DNA of 21,654 nucleotides, from assembly GCA_040905285.1 (NCBI GenBank), contig JBBDRV010000197.1, positions 1-21,654 of the forward strand, in the 5' to 3' direction. Under the pieces are notes generated by a model. It did not search any database. It was not told where the DNA came from and worked only from the letters and a program-made list of their open reading frames with translations. The translations under genes were made by a program, and so were the position numbers. Origin of the DNA: JBBDRV01 sp040905285. GTDB taxonomy: Bacteria > Bacteroidota > Rhodothermia > Balneolales > Balneolaceae. Positions 1-9,300 of the stretch are shown piece after piece. The stretch's first letter is position 1. Each line of letters opens with the position of its first letter.

Positions 1-128
1 CAATGTGTAAAAAGATCGCATGCGCAGCTCTGTAGAGTAAGTCCGACAGACTGCTTGGTTCGGGTGTTTTAAAATATACAGAACAACAGACATGATTTTT
101 CCACAGGATCTAACCGGTATCGGCATAA

Positions 129-2306
129 ATGAACGATAAGGCAAAATCAATTCTCAAGAGTACGTTTGGCTTTAATCAATTCCGGCCGCTTCAGGAGGAG
201 GTGATTTCAAAGGTCCTGGACAAAAAGGACACGCTGGTCATCATGCCCACAGGTGGAGGGAAATCGCTCTGCTATCAAATACCGTCTCTGCTGTTCGAGG
301 GACTGACGATCGTCATATCACCGCTTATCTCTCTTATGAAGGACCAGGTGGAACAGCTGCGGGCGTACGAAATTCCGGCTCTTTTTCTGAACAGTTCTCT
401 GACGCCGGAAGAATACGACAGCAATATTTCCAGGCTCGAAAGCGGGGAGATCAAACTTCTTTACCTTGCTCCGGAAACCCTGTTGATGCCCCGAACCCGC
501 CAACTGCTTTCCAGCCTCCGGGTAGACTGTTTTACCATAGATGAGGCGCACTGCATTTCAGAATGGGGTCATGACTTCCGGCCGGAATACCGAAAGCTGT
601 CAGAAGTAAGAAAAGACTTCCCCCGGGCTGTCTGTCTGGCGCTTACTGCGACGGCGACCCCGCGGGTCCGGGAGGATATCTGCCGGTTTCTGGACATGTC
701 CGGCGCGCAAACGTTTGTTGCCAGTTTTGACCGTGAAAATCTCTTCCTTAAAATAGCTGACAAGGACGATCCGCTTGAACAGATACTTGATTTCCTCTAT
801 ACCCGGAAAAAACAGTCGGGTATTATATACTGTTTCTCGCGAAGGCAGGTAGATGAGCTTTATATGGACCTGAAGGATGAAGGACATTCTGTGCGGCCAT
901 ACCATGCCGGCCTGTCGGAAAAGGTTCGCTCCAGGCACCAGGAGGCTTTTGCCCGGGATGATGTTGCTATAATTGTGGCGACAGTGGCTTTTGGGATGGG
1001 AATCAACAAACCGGATGTCCGGTTTGTTATCCATCACGACATGCCCCAGAATATCGAATCCTACTACCAGCAGATAGGCCGTGCCGGCCGTGACGGAATC
1101 CGGGCTGACTGCCTGCTGCTTTACAGCCATGCCGATACACAAAAAATCAACTATTTTATCAACCAGAAAGAGGGGGATGAGAAGAAAATTGCCAGTGAGC
1201 ACCTGAATGCGCTCGTCGACTATCTGGAATCCGACCATTGCCGGAGAAAACCGCTGATCCGTTATTTCGGAGAGGAATATGAAAAGGACAACTGCGGGAT
1301 GTGCGACAACTGTCTTCTTCTGGATACAGACAAAGAAGATCTGACGGAACAGGCACAGAAATTCATTTCATGTATTGTCCGTACCGGAGAAAATTACGGC
1401 GCCCACTACGTAACCGATGTCTTGCGTGGGTCCCGGGCAAAAAAAATCCTCGAAAGAAAACACAACGAACTTTCCACATACGATATCGGCAGTGACTGGG
1501 GCCGCGATCAGTGGATTCAGCTTTCCAGACTGCTGGTCCGGCAAGGCATTCTTAAAAAAGATCCTGCATACGGAACACTGAAGCCGGAGCACGGAGCACA
1601 GGATGTCCTAAACGGTTCTGCCAGAATAGAAGGAATTCTCGACCGGACCCGGACATCACTCGCAGGCAGTGAGGAAGCGAAGACAAGCAATGACGTTGAA
1701 AGCAGTTATGATGAAAATCTGTTTGACAGGCTTCGTGTCAGAAGAAAAGAGCTGGCTGACGAAAACGGCATACCGCCCTACATTGTTTTCCCCGACACCA
1801 CGCTCATGGAAATGTCCTATTATTTTCCCCAGAGCGACGAAAGCCTGCTGCATATCTACGGTGTGGGTAAAAGCAAGCAAAAAAAATACGGCGGGGATTT
1901 CCTGAAGGTCATTCTGGACCATTGTTCTGAAACGGGCCTGGAGGAGAAGAGCAGGGATATTGAAAAGAGAAAAAAGAAAAGCTCTTCAAAACAGAAGCAT
2001 CAACAGGTAGGGGAAGATTATAATGCCGGCAAATCCATCGAACACCTGGCAGAGCAGAACGGTGTGAAAATGGCAACGATCCTGAGTAACCTCAAAAAAT
2101 ATCTGGATGAAGGCAATGATCTCTTGCCGGAGGGAATCCTGGATGCCTCGGCTCTGTCACAGCGAAAAAGAGACGAGGTTGTTGCTGCAATGGATAAAAG
2201 CGGTCCGGACCTTCTTAAACCGATTTATGAGGCGTTGGAAAAAACGGTGGACTACAATGAATTGAGGATTATGCAGCTTTACTATATTGCAAAAAACAGA
2301 TCCTGA
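129..2306 (+). CDS. recQ: RecQ-family ATP-dependent DNA helicase
   Basis: This is a 3'-5' DNA helicase of superfamily 2 that acts in recombination and repair of stalled forks. The sequence shows motif 0 (FRPLQ, residues 18-22), Walker A (PTGGGKS, 40-46), the DEAH box (138-141) followed by the RecQ aromatic-rich loop (SEWGHDFRPEY), and motif VI (QQIGRAGRDG). The RecQ zinc site is complete, with Cys371, Cys389, Cys392 and Cys395. A winged-helix RQC region follows, then an HRDC domain (about residues 530-605) and a C-terminal helix-turn-helix segment (about 628-660). The length of 725 residues is usual for RecQ proteins that carry this HTH tail; the E. coli enzyme is shorter. The ATG at 129 is used because motif 0 begins only 17 residues later; no clear ribosome binding site precedes it. 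A uracil-DNA glycosylase gene follows after 134 bp. The family assignment is very secure. Confidence 0.97.
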   Translation: MNDKAKSILKSTFGFNQFRPLQEEVISKVLDKKDTLVIMPTGGGKSLCYQIPSLLFEGLTIVISPLISLMKDQVEQLRAYEIPALFLNSSLTPEEYDSNISRLESGEIKLLYLAPETLLMPRTRQLLSSLRVDCFTIDEAHCISEWGHDFRPEYRKLSEVRKDFPRAVCLALTATATPRVREDICRFLDMSGAQTFVASFDRENLFLKIADKDDPLEQILDFLYTRKKQSGIIYCFSRRQVDELYMDLKDEGHSVRPYHAGLSEKVRSRHQEAFARDDVAIIVATVAFGMGINKPDVRFVIHHDMPQNIESYYQQIGRAGRDGIRADCLLLYSHADTQKINYFINQKEGDEKKIASEHLNALVDYLESDHCRRKPLIRYFGEEYEKDNCGMCDNCLLLDTDKEDLTEQAQKFISCIVRTGENYGAHYVTDVLRGSRAKKILERKHNELSTYDIGSDWGRDQWIQLSRLLVRQGILKKDPAYGTLKPEHGAQDVLNGSARIEGILDRTRTSLAGSEEAKTSNDVESSYDENLFDRLRVRRKELADENGIPPYIVFPDTTLMEMSYYFPQSDESLLHIYGVGKSKQKKYGGDFLKVILDHCSETGLEEKSRDIEKRKKKSSSKQKHQQVGEDYNAGKSIEHLAEQNGVKMATILSNLKKYLDEGNDLLPEGILDASALSQRKRDEVVAAMDKSGPDLLKPIYEALEKTVDYNELRIMQLYYIAKNRS

Positions 2307-2440
2307 AAGACCCGCCGAAAAACCATGTAACTGCAGATGCCGGTACCTGAAATATTTGTACCTGAAACACTGCACCAGTAACAGTCAGAGGTGATCAGGG
2401 GATTCGGTCGCCCTGCCGACAGCGTAAAATTTACCGAAAG

Positions 2441-3115
2441 ATGGTTTCACAATTTATCGACAGCCTGGAACATAAGCCGAACGACTGTCTGTTCAGCCCC
2501 TGGTTTGACAATGATCCCGGACATGACTTTTGTCGGGACGCACCAGCCGTCCGGAGACGTCAGTTTCAATCCTATCTGGAAGAGAGGGTGGGCCGGGCAA
2601 AGTTTCTCTTTATTGCGGAAGCACTGGGGTACCAGGGCGGTCATTTCACGGGAATTGCGATGACGTCCGAGCGAATCCTGCTTGGCCATCAGGAAAAAAA
2701 ATATGGCGTGTTGCCGGGGCATGTATTCAGCCGGATCCGCCCGGCAAGGACGAGCAGGGCAGATGTGAACGTGAAGGGAATGAGTGAGCCGACCGCGACC
2801 ATGATGTGGGGAGCCCTGATTGAGCTGGGAATCGACCCTTACGATGTGGTTTTATGGAATGCCGTTCCCTGGCATCCCTTCAGGCCGGAAAAAGGATTGA
2901 TGAGTAACCGAACCCCGACCCGGCCGGAAATGAAGGCGGGACTCCGGCTGTTGAAACCTTTTCTTGAGCTGTTTGCAGCTGCACAACCGGTTGCCGTTGG
3001 CAGAAAATGCGAGGAAACCCTTCTTCATCTGGGCATAGAGCATGTACAGGTGCGGCATCCGGCCAATGGCGGCGCCCCTGTATTCAGAAAACAGATCAGG
3101 GCATTGCTGGGCTGA
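2441..3115 (+). CDS. Uracil-DNA glycosylase superfamily protein
   Basis: This is a 224-residue single-domain member of the uracil-DNA glycosylase (UDG) superfamily, which excises uracil or related damaged bases from DNA. Visible motifs are AEALGYQGG (residues 59-67) with the following TGIAMTSER, corresponding to the phosphate and water-activating loop; LWNAVPWHPF in the middle; and HPANGG (206-211), corresponding to the DNA-intercalation loop. In many relatives the first motif reads GEAPG, so the proline-to-leucine change is noted. Which UDG family number it belongs to, and its base specificity, cannot be decided from sequence alone. The ATG at 2441 is preceded only by an A-rich stretch. It follows recQ on the same strand after 134 bp, making a DNA-repair pair that may be co-transcribed. 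A perfect inverted repeat overlaps its stop codon. Confidence 0.85.
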   Translation: MVSQFIDSLEHKPNDCLFSPWFDNDPGHDFCRDAPAVRRRQFQSYLEERVGRAKFLFIAEALGYQGGHFTGIAMTSERILLGHQEKKYGVLPGHVFSRIRPARTSRADVNVKGMSEPTATMMWGALIELGIDPYDVVLWNAVPWHPFRPEKGLMSNRTPTRPEMKAGLRLLKPFLELFAAAQPVAVGRKCEETLLHLGIEHVQVRHPANGGAPVFRKQIRALLG

Positions 3116-3125
3116 TCAGATCAGC
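3111..3125 (+). terminator. Perfect inverted repeat over the stop of the UDG gene
   Basis: The sequence GCTGATC-A-GATCAGC is a perfect 7-bp inverted repeat with a single central base. It includes the TGA stop of the glycosylase gene. As RNA it could form a 5-bp stem with a 5-nt loop. The following bases (ATTTCCTT) are only partly T-rich, so this is at best a weak terminator and could instead be a protein-binding palindrome. Confidence 0.25.
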
Positions 3126-3224
3126 ATTTCCTTACGTGTAGATGTTTTTCTTATACAAAGTATCCACTCCTTTCTACAAGTACTTAACTGTATACTTCCT
3201 TTATTGAGTATGATGCGTGGCGTG

Positions 3225-3306
3225 ACTCCGGTTGCGGCGGGCGGGACTTCCGAAAAGTCCTGTTGTTTCACAGGTCCGCAAACCGCCCGTTCTATTTTGC
3301 CGGAGT
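3225..3306 (+). ncRNA. Candidate structured leader RNA upstream of ppdK
   Basis: Within the 287-bp gap before ppdK, nested perfect inverted repeats define a compact fold. The outer helix pairs ACTCCGG (3225-3231) with CCGGAGT (3300-3306). The middle helix pairs CGGGCGG (3238-3244) with CCGCCCG (3283-3289). Inside is a junction of two directly abutting hairpins: GACTT/AAGTC (3245-3249/3255-3259, loop CCGAA) and CTGT/ACAG (3260-3263/3270-3273, loop TGTTTC). An alternative helix, TTGCGG (3232-3237) with CCGCAA (3276-3281), uses bases left unpaired above and would exclude the middle helix. The + strand orientation, as a leader of ppdK, is inferred from gene direction; the pairing would also hold on the - strand. 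I could not match it to a known riboswitch class. Confidence 0.45.
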
Positions 3307-3340
3307 TTATTTCTTCAGGCCCGGCATCTTAATACTTTTT
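3298..3340 (+). terminator. Hairpin competing with the outer helix of the ppdK leader
   Basis: TGCCGG (3298-3303) pairs perfectly with CCGGCA (3321-3326) across a 17-nt loop, and a run of six T follows from 3336. The 5' arm overlaps the 3' arm of the outer leader helix (3300-3306), so the two cannot form together. This is the layout of an attenuator or switch, but the loop is long and the T-run begins 9 nt after the stem, so termination is doubtful. Confidence 0.25.
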
Positions 3341-3385
3341 TCAATCTGAAGTGTATAAAGGGTACGCAGCTGACAACCGAATCTC

Positions 3386-3406
3386 ATGAATAAAAGCAGT
3401 AAATGA
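3386..3406 (+). CDS. Six-codon leader ORF overlapping the ppdK start
   Basis: An ATG at 3386 opens a six-codon frame (MNKSSK). Its TGA stop at 3404-3406 overlaps the ppdK ATG (3403-3405) as ATGA. This arrangement can support translational coupling by stop-start reinitiation. No Shine-Dalgarno sequence precedes it, so it may be chance; whether it is translated is unknown. Confidence 0.2.
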   Translation: MNKSSK

Positions 3407-6066
3407 AGACGACTACCAAATACATCTATACGTTCGACAAGGGAACCGCAGACGGCAATCATTCAATGAAAGAATTACTGGGAGGCAAGGGGGCAAATCT
3501 GGCTGAAATGAGTATTCTCGGGCTGCCCGTTCCCCCGGGTTTTACCATATCTACAAAAGCCTGTCAGCAGTATGACACGAACGGACTGTCATGGCCGGAA
3601 AACCTGAAGGAACAGATCGGCGAGGGGATTGAATTTCTGGAGTCGGCGATGCAAAGCGGTTTTGGCGATGCTGAAGATCCGTTGCTCATCGCCGTTCGTT
3701 CAGGGGCAGCTGCCTCCATGCCCGGCATGATGGATACCGTTTTGAATCTGGGCCTGAACGATGAAACGGTAGAGACACTGGCTGCGAAGACCGGCAACAA
3801 ACGGTTTGCCTACGACTGTTATCGGCGTTTTATCGATATGTTCGGATGTGTCGTGATGAAAATCCCCCATGAAAAATTTGAGAAGACCATTGAGAAAATT
3901 AAAAGGCAGTATCGGGTTACATCGGATACGGAACTGGATGCTTCAAGTCTGCAGGAACTGGTGGTTCTGTTCAAAACGGTTTATCTGGAGGAAACGGGCC
4001 GGAATTTCCCGCAAAATCCGGATATTCAGCTTGAACTGGCTGTAAATGCTGTATTCGATTCCTGGAACAGCAAGCGGGCACAGACTTTCCGCCGGATCAA
4101 CAACATTACGGGTCTCCTCGGCACAGCGGTCAACGTACAGGCGATGGTGTTCGGTAATATGGGGGACGACTGTGCGACAGGTGTCTGTTTTACACGGAAT
4201 CCCGCTACAGGTGAAAAAAAGCTGTATGGTGAGTTCCTGCTGAATGCCCAGGGAGAAGACGTCGTAGCGGGAATACGGACTCCCGAGAGCATCTCCAGTC
4301 TGGAAAACAAGATGGGTGACGTGTACGGTGAACTGCTTGAAATCGGCCGGACCCTTGAAATGCACTACAGGGATATGCAGGATATCGAGTTCACAATACA
4401 GAATAACCAGCTTTTCATTCTTCAGACCCGTAACGGGAAGCGGACCGGAAAAGCAGCGGTCAGGATCGCGAAAGAAATGGTTCAGGAAGGAATTCTGTCA
4501 AAGCGGGATGCGGTGAAAAATTTGGTTGAACCGATGCACCTGAGTCAGCTTCTTCATCCGCAAATAGATCACAGTACGATTCCTGAAAGCAGAATTATCG
4601 GGACAGGGCTCCCGGCGTCACCGGGAGCCGCTGTGGGACGGGTGGCGTTCGATACCTCCGTGGCTGGAGACGTTGTGGAGAACGGTGATCCGGTTATTCT
4701 GGTCCGTGTGGAAACCAGTCCGGAGGATGTGGAGGGCATGTCTGTTGCTGAAGGAATATTGACATCCATGGGAGGCATGACCTCTCATGCGGCAGTGATT
4801 GCCCGCGGCTGGGGCAAACCCTGTGTGGCCGGTTGCAGTGATATTGACATCGACTATGAAAAGAGAACATTCACAAATGGCCGTGTCATCATCAAGGAAG
4901 GTGACTGGATATCTGTAGACGGGACCGTCGGTAAAATAATTGAAGGCCGCAACCCCGTTACGAAGCCGGAACCGGACGAGGACTACAACGCGTTTATGCT
5001 CTGGGTGGATGAATTCAAAGGGATGCAGGTGCGGGTCAATGCCGATACGGCTGAAGATGCACGGAGAGCAATGAAATTCGGGGCAGAAGGGATCGGACTC
5101 TGCCGAACGGAGCATATGTTTTTTGGTGATGACCGGATCCAGGCTGTCCGGCGTATGATTTTTTCAACCGGTGTTGAAGAAAGGACAAGGGCACTGGACT
5201 CTCTTCTGCCCTATCAGAGGCAGGATTTCATGGACATATTTGAAGCTATGGATGGATTGCCGGTAAATGTGCGGCTGCTGGATCCGCCGCTTCACGAATT
5301 TTTACCTTCTGAATCCAGTGACGTAAAACGTGTGGCGGCCGATCTCGGAATCAGTGTGGACGCTTTACAGGAAAAGATACGCTCACTCAGGGAATTTAAT
5401 CCGATGCTGGGACACAGGGGCTGCCGGCTTGGTATCAGCTATCCGGAAATAACCGAAATGCAGACCCGCGCTATTCTTGAAGCTGCGGTCAGCCTGAAAA
5501 AAAGGGGGATAAAAGTTCAGCCTGAAATCATGGTGCCGCTGGTGGGCACGGCAGAAGAATTCCGCCATCAGAAAAAGATTATTGAGACAACAGCAGCGGA
5601 TCTGTTCAGTACAGAGGGCATTGAGGTGGAATTTACGACAGGTACCATGATTGAAATTCCGCGTGCGGCCCTGGTCGCCGGGGAGATTGCGGAGGATGCA
5701 GGATTCTTTTCGTTTGGTACAAATGACCTGACTCAAATGACATTCGGCTACAGCCGCGATGATGCCGGTAAATTTATGGGTACGTATCTGAAGCAGGGGA
5801 TACTGGAGGAAGATCCGTTTCAGGTGCTGGATACCGAAGGAGTCGGACAGCTGATAACCATGGCTGTTAAAAAAGGGAGGATGAAGCAGCCGGACCTGAA
5901 AATCGGTATTTGCGGGGAACACGGGGGAGATCCCAAAAGTGTAACTTTCTGTTACAAGCAGAATCTGGATTATGTAACCTGTTCACCTTTCAGAATACCT
6001 GTTGCACGGCTTGCTCCGGCCCACGCTCGACTCAGTGATGAAGTGAAAACCTTCAGGAGCAATTAG
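3403..6066 (+). CDS. ppdK: Pyruvate, phosphate dikinase (PPDK)
   Basis: PPDK catalyses the reversible conversion of pyruvate, ATP and phosphate to PEP, AMP and pyrophosphate in the cytoplasm. All three functional modules are present in 887 residues, the usual length. The N-terminal ATP-grasp half has GGKGANLAEM (27-36) and the RSGAAASMPGMMDT segment starting at Arg99. The central swivelling domain has GGMTSHAAV with catalytic His462; Thr460 is the position that regulatory proteins phosphorylate in plants and some bacteria. The C-terminal PEP/pyruvate barrel has GLCRTEHMFF, GTNDLTQMTFG and ICGEHGGDP with Cys837 as the general acid/base. The ATG at 3403 gives the standard N-terminus (residues Y7-F11 just ahead of the glycine-rich loop). 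No PPDK regulatory protein gene is nearby. The stop codon lies in the first unit of a 9-bp tandem repeat. PEP carboxylase is encoded further right in this window. Confidence 0.97.
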   Translation: MKTTTKYIYTFDKGTADGNHSMKELLGGKGANLAEMSILGLPVPPGFTISTKACQQYDTNGLSWPENLKEQIGEGIEFLESAMQSGFGDAEDPLLIAVRSGAAASMPGMMDTVLNLGLNDETVETLAAKTGNKRFAYDCYRRFIDMFGCVVMKIPHEKFEKTIEKIKRQYRVTSDTELDASSLQELVVLFKTVYLEETGRNFPQNPDIQLELAVNAVFDSWNSKRAQTFRRINNITGLLGTAVNVQAMVFGNMGDDCATGVCFTRNPATGEKKLYGEFLLNAQGEDVVAGIRTPESISSLENKMGDVYGELLEIGRTLEMHYRDMQDIEFTIQNNQLFILQTRNGKRTGKAAVRIAKEMVQEGILSKRDAVKNLVEPMHLSQLLHPQIDHSTIPESRIIGTGLPASPGAAVGRVAFDTSVAGDVVENGDPVILVRVETSPEDVEGMSVAEGILTSMGGMTSHAAVIARGWGKPCVAGCSDIDIDYEKRTFTNGRVIIKEGDWISVDGTVGKIIEGRNPVTKPEPDEDYNAFMLWVDEFKGMQVRVNADTAEDARRAMKFGAEGIGLCRTEHMFFGDDRIQAVRRMIFSTGVEERTRALDSLLPYQRQDFMDIFEAMDGLPVNVRLLDPPLHEFLPSESSDVKRVAADLGISVDALQEKIRSLREFNPMLGHRGCRLGISYPEITEMQTRAILEAAVSLKKRGIKVQPEIMVPLVGTAEEFRHQKKIIETTAADLFSTEGIEVEFTTGTMIEIPRAALVAGEIAEDAGFFSFGTNDLTQMTFGYSRDDAGKFMGTYLKQGILEEDPFQVLDTEGVGQLITMAVKKGRMKQPDLKIGICGEHGGDPKSVTFCYKQNLDYVTCSPFRIPVARLAPAHARLSDEVKTFRSN

Positions 6067-6140
6067 ATCAGTTAGATCAATTAGAGCAATCAGGGCAGTC
6101 AGAACAGTTAGATCAATCAGGGCAGTCAGAGCCATGAGGG
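6060..6140 (+). repeat. 9-bp tandem repeat array at the ppdK 3' end
   Basis: Eight consecutive 9-bp units fit the pattern CARTYAGRN, plus one degenerate unit (CCATGAGGG), all in phase from 6060. Examples are CAATTAGAT, CAGTTAGAT, CAATCAGGG and CAGTCAGAG. The ppdK stop codon (TAG, 6064-6066) is inside unit 1. In the ppdK frame, units 1, 2, 3 and 6 carry TAG where the others carry CAG or a related codon. Because the period is a multiple of three, changes in copy number would not alter the frame. Confidence 0.9.
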
Positions 6141-6397
6141 TGAGAAACCAGCCGTGCCTGTCATCAGGGTTCCTGCATTCAGCCTGTCCTTCCGTCACCG
6201 GTCCGGGTTCCGACAGAGGGGCCGCAGAAGGAATTTTGTCATAATTTATCTCACAGTATTCTCAATATTTATCTGTGGCGGGTCCGGTATGGTTTTTTGC
6301 ATATTCAGAGACTGCTTCAGAGTTGTCTGGCGGCTTCCAGAGAGAACAATCCGGTAAAAAATGCCGGGGGAGAGCAATAAACATACGCAATACCTGC
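6141..6397. other. Gap between the repeat array and the glucan synthase gene
   Basis: No convincing gene lies here. The glucan synthase frame is open upstream as far as a GTG at 6275, so this stretch could in part encode an N-terminal extension of that protein. The segment from about 6231 to 6274 is AT-rich and is a reasonable place for a promoter, but no clean -33/-7 or -35/-10 pair is visible. No terminator hairpin after ppdK was found. Confidence 0.4.
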
Positions 6398-9300
6398 ATG
6401 CCTGAAAAGTCAACGGTCTCATACAAGGTCGATTTTTTAAAGGAGAGTGCCGAATCTCTGGCGCAAGCCCAGTCGTGGACAAGCGGGAAAAAACCGTTTA
6501 AATCCCTGGATCCGGGATTGGAGGAAGCAAAAAAAATCCTTGTAGAGGCATACCGGGTTTTATCACTGGCAGCAAAAAACAACCAGGATATAACTCCTGC
6601 TGCGGAATGGCTTATCGATAATTTTTACATCATCCAGGAACAGATCGTCCAGATCTCCAATGATTTTCCAAAAAATTATCAGAAAAGCATTCCGAAACTT
6701 ACCGCAGGCAGGAACAGGGGACTGCCCCGGGTTTATGAGCTTGCCCTGAACCTGGTCCTGTACACAGACTATCTGGTTGATGAAGAAACCCTCATTTCCT
6801 ACGTCACAAGTTTTCAGGAACAGGAGGTGTTGACGCAGGGAGAAATCTGGGCCATCCCCATCATGATACGGTATGTTTTGATAGAGCAGCTGGCCCGGAA
6901 GGCGAACCGGGTGCTGGAAAGAAAGAAGATCAGGCCGCGGGTTTCCGAACTGATTGAAGATTTGATGAAACAGGATTCGAGGGAACCGGGCCAGGTATTG
7001 CGTAAGCTTACAAACTGGATGAGTCAGTCGTCAGATAGCTCGGATGAGCAGGTTCTGCTGGTTGAAATGGTGAGTATGATGCAGGCGTCGGGATTGCTGA
7101 TGGACGAGGAAAAACGGTGGTTTGATTTCAGGTTCAACCAGGTGGATCTTACTCTGGAGGAAGCTCTCAGGCTTGAAGCACAGGAACAGTCCAAACTGCA
7201 GGTGAGCATTCAGAATAACATTGCGTCTCTCAGAAAGGTATCCGAAACAGACTGGGCTGATTTTGGTGAGGAATGTTCCATCATGGACCGGATGCTGCGG
7301 CTGGATCCTTCCGGGCATTATTCAGCGATGGATTTCCGTACGAGGGACAATTACAGGGCGACTATCGAGCGATTGAGCCGGCATTCCCCCCTGAGCGAGA
7401 TCGAGGTGACCGAACAAATACTGCTGATGACGGAAAGCAGCCCTGAAAAAAACAGTGACCGGTCCTCTTCTGACAGGCGGTTCGGCAAACAGGACCCCCG
7501 CCGTCATGTGGGGTACTATCTGTCCGGGGAAGGGTACAACCGGCTGACAGGGGAGATTGATTATTCCATGCCGTTCACGGAGAGAATACAACGGCAGTTT
7601 GAACATAACACACTTCTTTATATCGTGACGGTCAGCATTCACACACTGGTATTGCTTGCTGTGTTATGGCTGGTAACGGATGCGCCCGACCGGGGCATCT
7701 CCATTTCGGCAGCTGTGTTGCTCATTGCCTTTTTCCCTGCCCTGGATCTGTCAGTCTCGGCTGTCAATCGTCTCTTTGCAATGATCCTTCCGCCCCGCGT
7801 TCTGCCCAAAATGGACTATAAGGATGAAATACCCGCTGACTCCCGAACGGTCGTCGTGGTACCGACTCTGCTGACGTCCCCCGAAGATGTCAGAAAGCAG
7901 CTGGAAGACCTGGAAGTGCGTTCCCTTGCCAATCCGAACAGGGAGCTTCAGTTTGGCCTCCTGACAGATTTCCCGGATGCTGATGAAAAGGAGAAAGAAA
8001 TGGACAGCACCATCCTGGAAACAGGTCTTGAAATCATCAGGGAAATGAATAAGAAATATTCATCCGGGTATGGGGAAAAGTTTTTCCTGTTTCACAGGGA
8101 AAGAATCCGGAATGATGCTGAAGATGCCTGGATGGGATGGGAAAGAAAACGGGGCAAGCTGGAGGAATTTAACAAGCTTTTGATTAATCCTTCTTCAGAA
8201 ACCTCCTATGACTATTTTGCCGGTAATTTTCTTCAGACTGTTACGGACCGGCCGGTTGAATTTGTCATTACGCTTGATGCCGATACCCGGTTGCCGCCGG
8301 ACAGTGCCAGGGATCTTGTGAGGAGTGCAAGCCTTCCGCTGAACCGGGCTTCATATCACCGGGAGTTAAAGAGAATTGACAGGGGCTACGGCATTATCCA
8401 GCCTAAAATTTCAATCCCTCCCGATTCGTCGAGAAGAACCTGGTTCTCACGTATTTTTTCGGGAAATGTGGGGCTGGATCCCTATTCGACAGCGGTTTCG
8501 GATATCTACCAGGACCTGAAAGGAGAAGCGATCTTTACCGGCAAGGGAATCTATGATGTGAAGGCGTTTCACAAGGTGATGGAAGGCCGTTTGCCGGATG
8601 ACAGGATCCTGTCTCACGACTTGCTTGAAAGCACGTATATGCGGACGGGCCTGGTTACCGACATTGAACTTTTCGATGATTTTCCCGGCACATACGCCAG
8701 CTACTGCAAACGCAACCACAGGTGGACCAGGGGCGACTGGCAAATAGCGAACTGGCTGTTTCCCAGGGTCCGCGAAAAGGACGGCAGGAAAAAAAATCCT
8801 GTTAACCTTCTGTCGAAATGGAAAATTTTCGACAATTTACGCCGCTCGTTGAACCCGTTTTTTCTGATGCTGTTTTTTATTACCGGATGGTTCTGGCTTC
8901 CGGGTTCGGCAATCCTCTGGACGGCGGCCGCCTTCGGCATTCTGGCTTTTCCGATTTATATAAGCCTCTCCAGCGATGTGGCAAACCGGCCGGCGAGGGT
9001 TAAGTGGAAACTATACATGGATAAAGTGCGGGCAAATCTGAAGATCAATTCCATTCAGGCGCTTTCGGCCCTTATCATTCTCCCGCATCAGGCGATTCTT
9101 CACTTTGATGCTGTTTTCCGCTCGCTCTGGAGGTTAACCGTTACAAAAAAAGGCCTGCTGGAATGGACCACGGCATCACATACAGAGGAAGCGGTTACCA
9201 ATTCATTCCGTGCCTATCTGCGGATGAGCTGGATTTCACCGACAGCGGGGATACTGATTTTATCGGCTGCGGTGATCCTGACACCGCAGCACTGGCTGAT

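Noticed and set aside
600..1238. A 212-residue - strand open frame inside recQ
   Set aside because: It lies wholly within the unmistakable recQ coding sequence and shows no domain; it is a shadow of that gene.
3231..3289. A resemblance of the ppdK leader to hammerhead, HDV-like or ZTP RNA classes
   Set aside because: The conserved core bases of the hammerhead (CUGAUGA, GAAA) are absent, the helix order does not fit HDV-like ribozymes, and the ZTP core motifs do not match.
3042..3332. A 96-residue open frame overlapping the end of the UDG gene and the gap
   Set aside because: It overlaps the UDG coding region in another frame, has no family features, and runs through the structured RNA region.
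6154..6357. A 67-residue open frame with a hydrophobic stretch in the gap before the glucan synthase gene
   Set aside because: It begins with GTG, has no ribosome binding site, runs partly through the frame of the possible synthase extension, and its sequence resembles no family.
6275..6397. An N-terminal extension of the glucan synthase starting at a GTG
   Set aside because: There is no Shine-Dalgarno sequence, the start codon is rare, and the 41 added residues have no recognisable content; the ATG at 6398 gives a normal length. It cannot be fully excluded.
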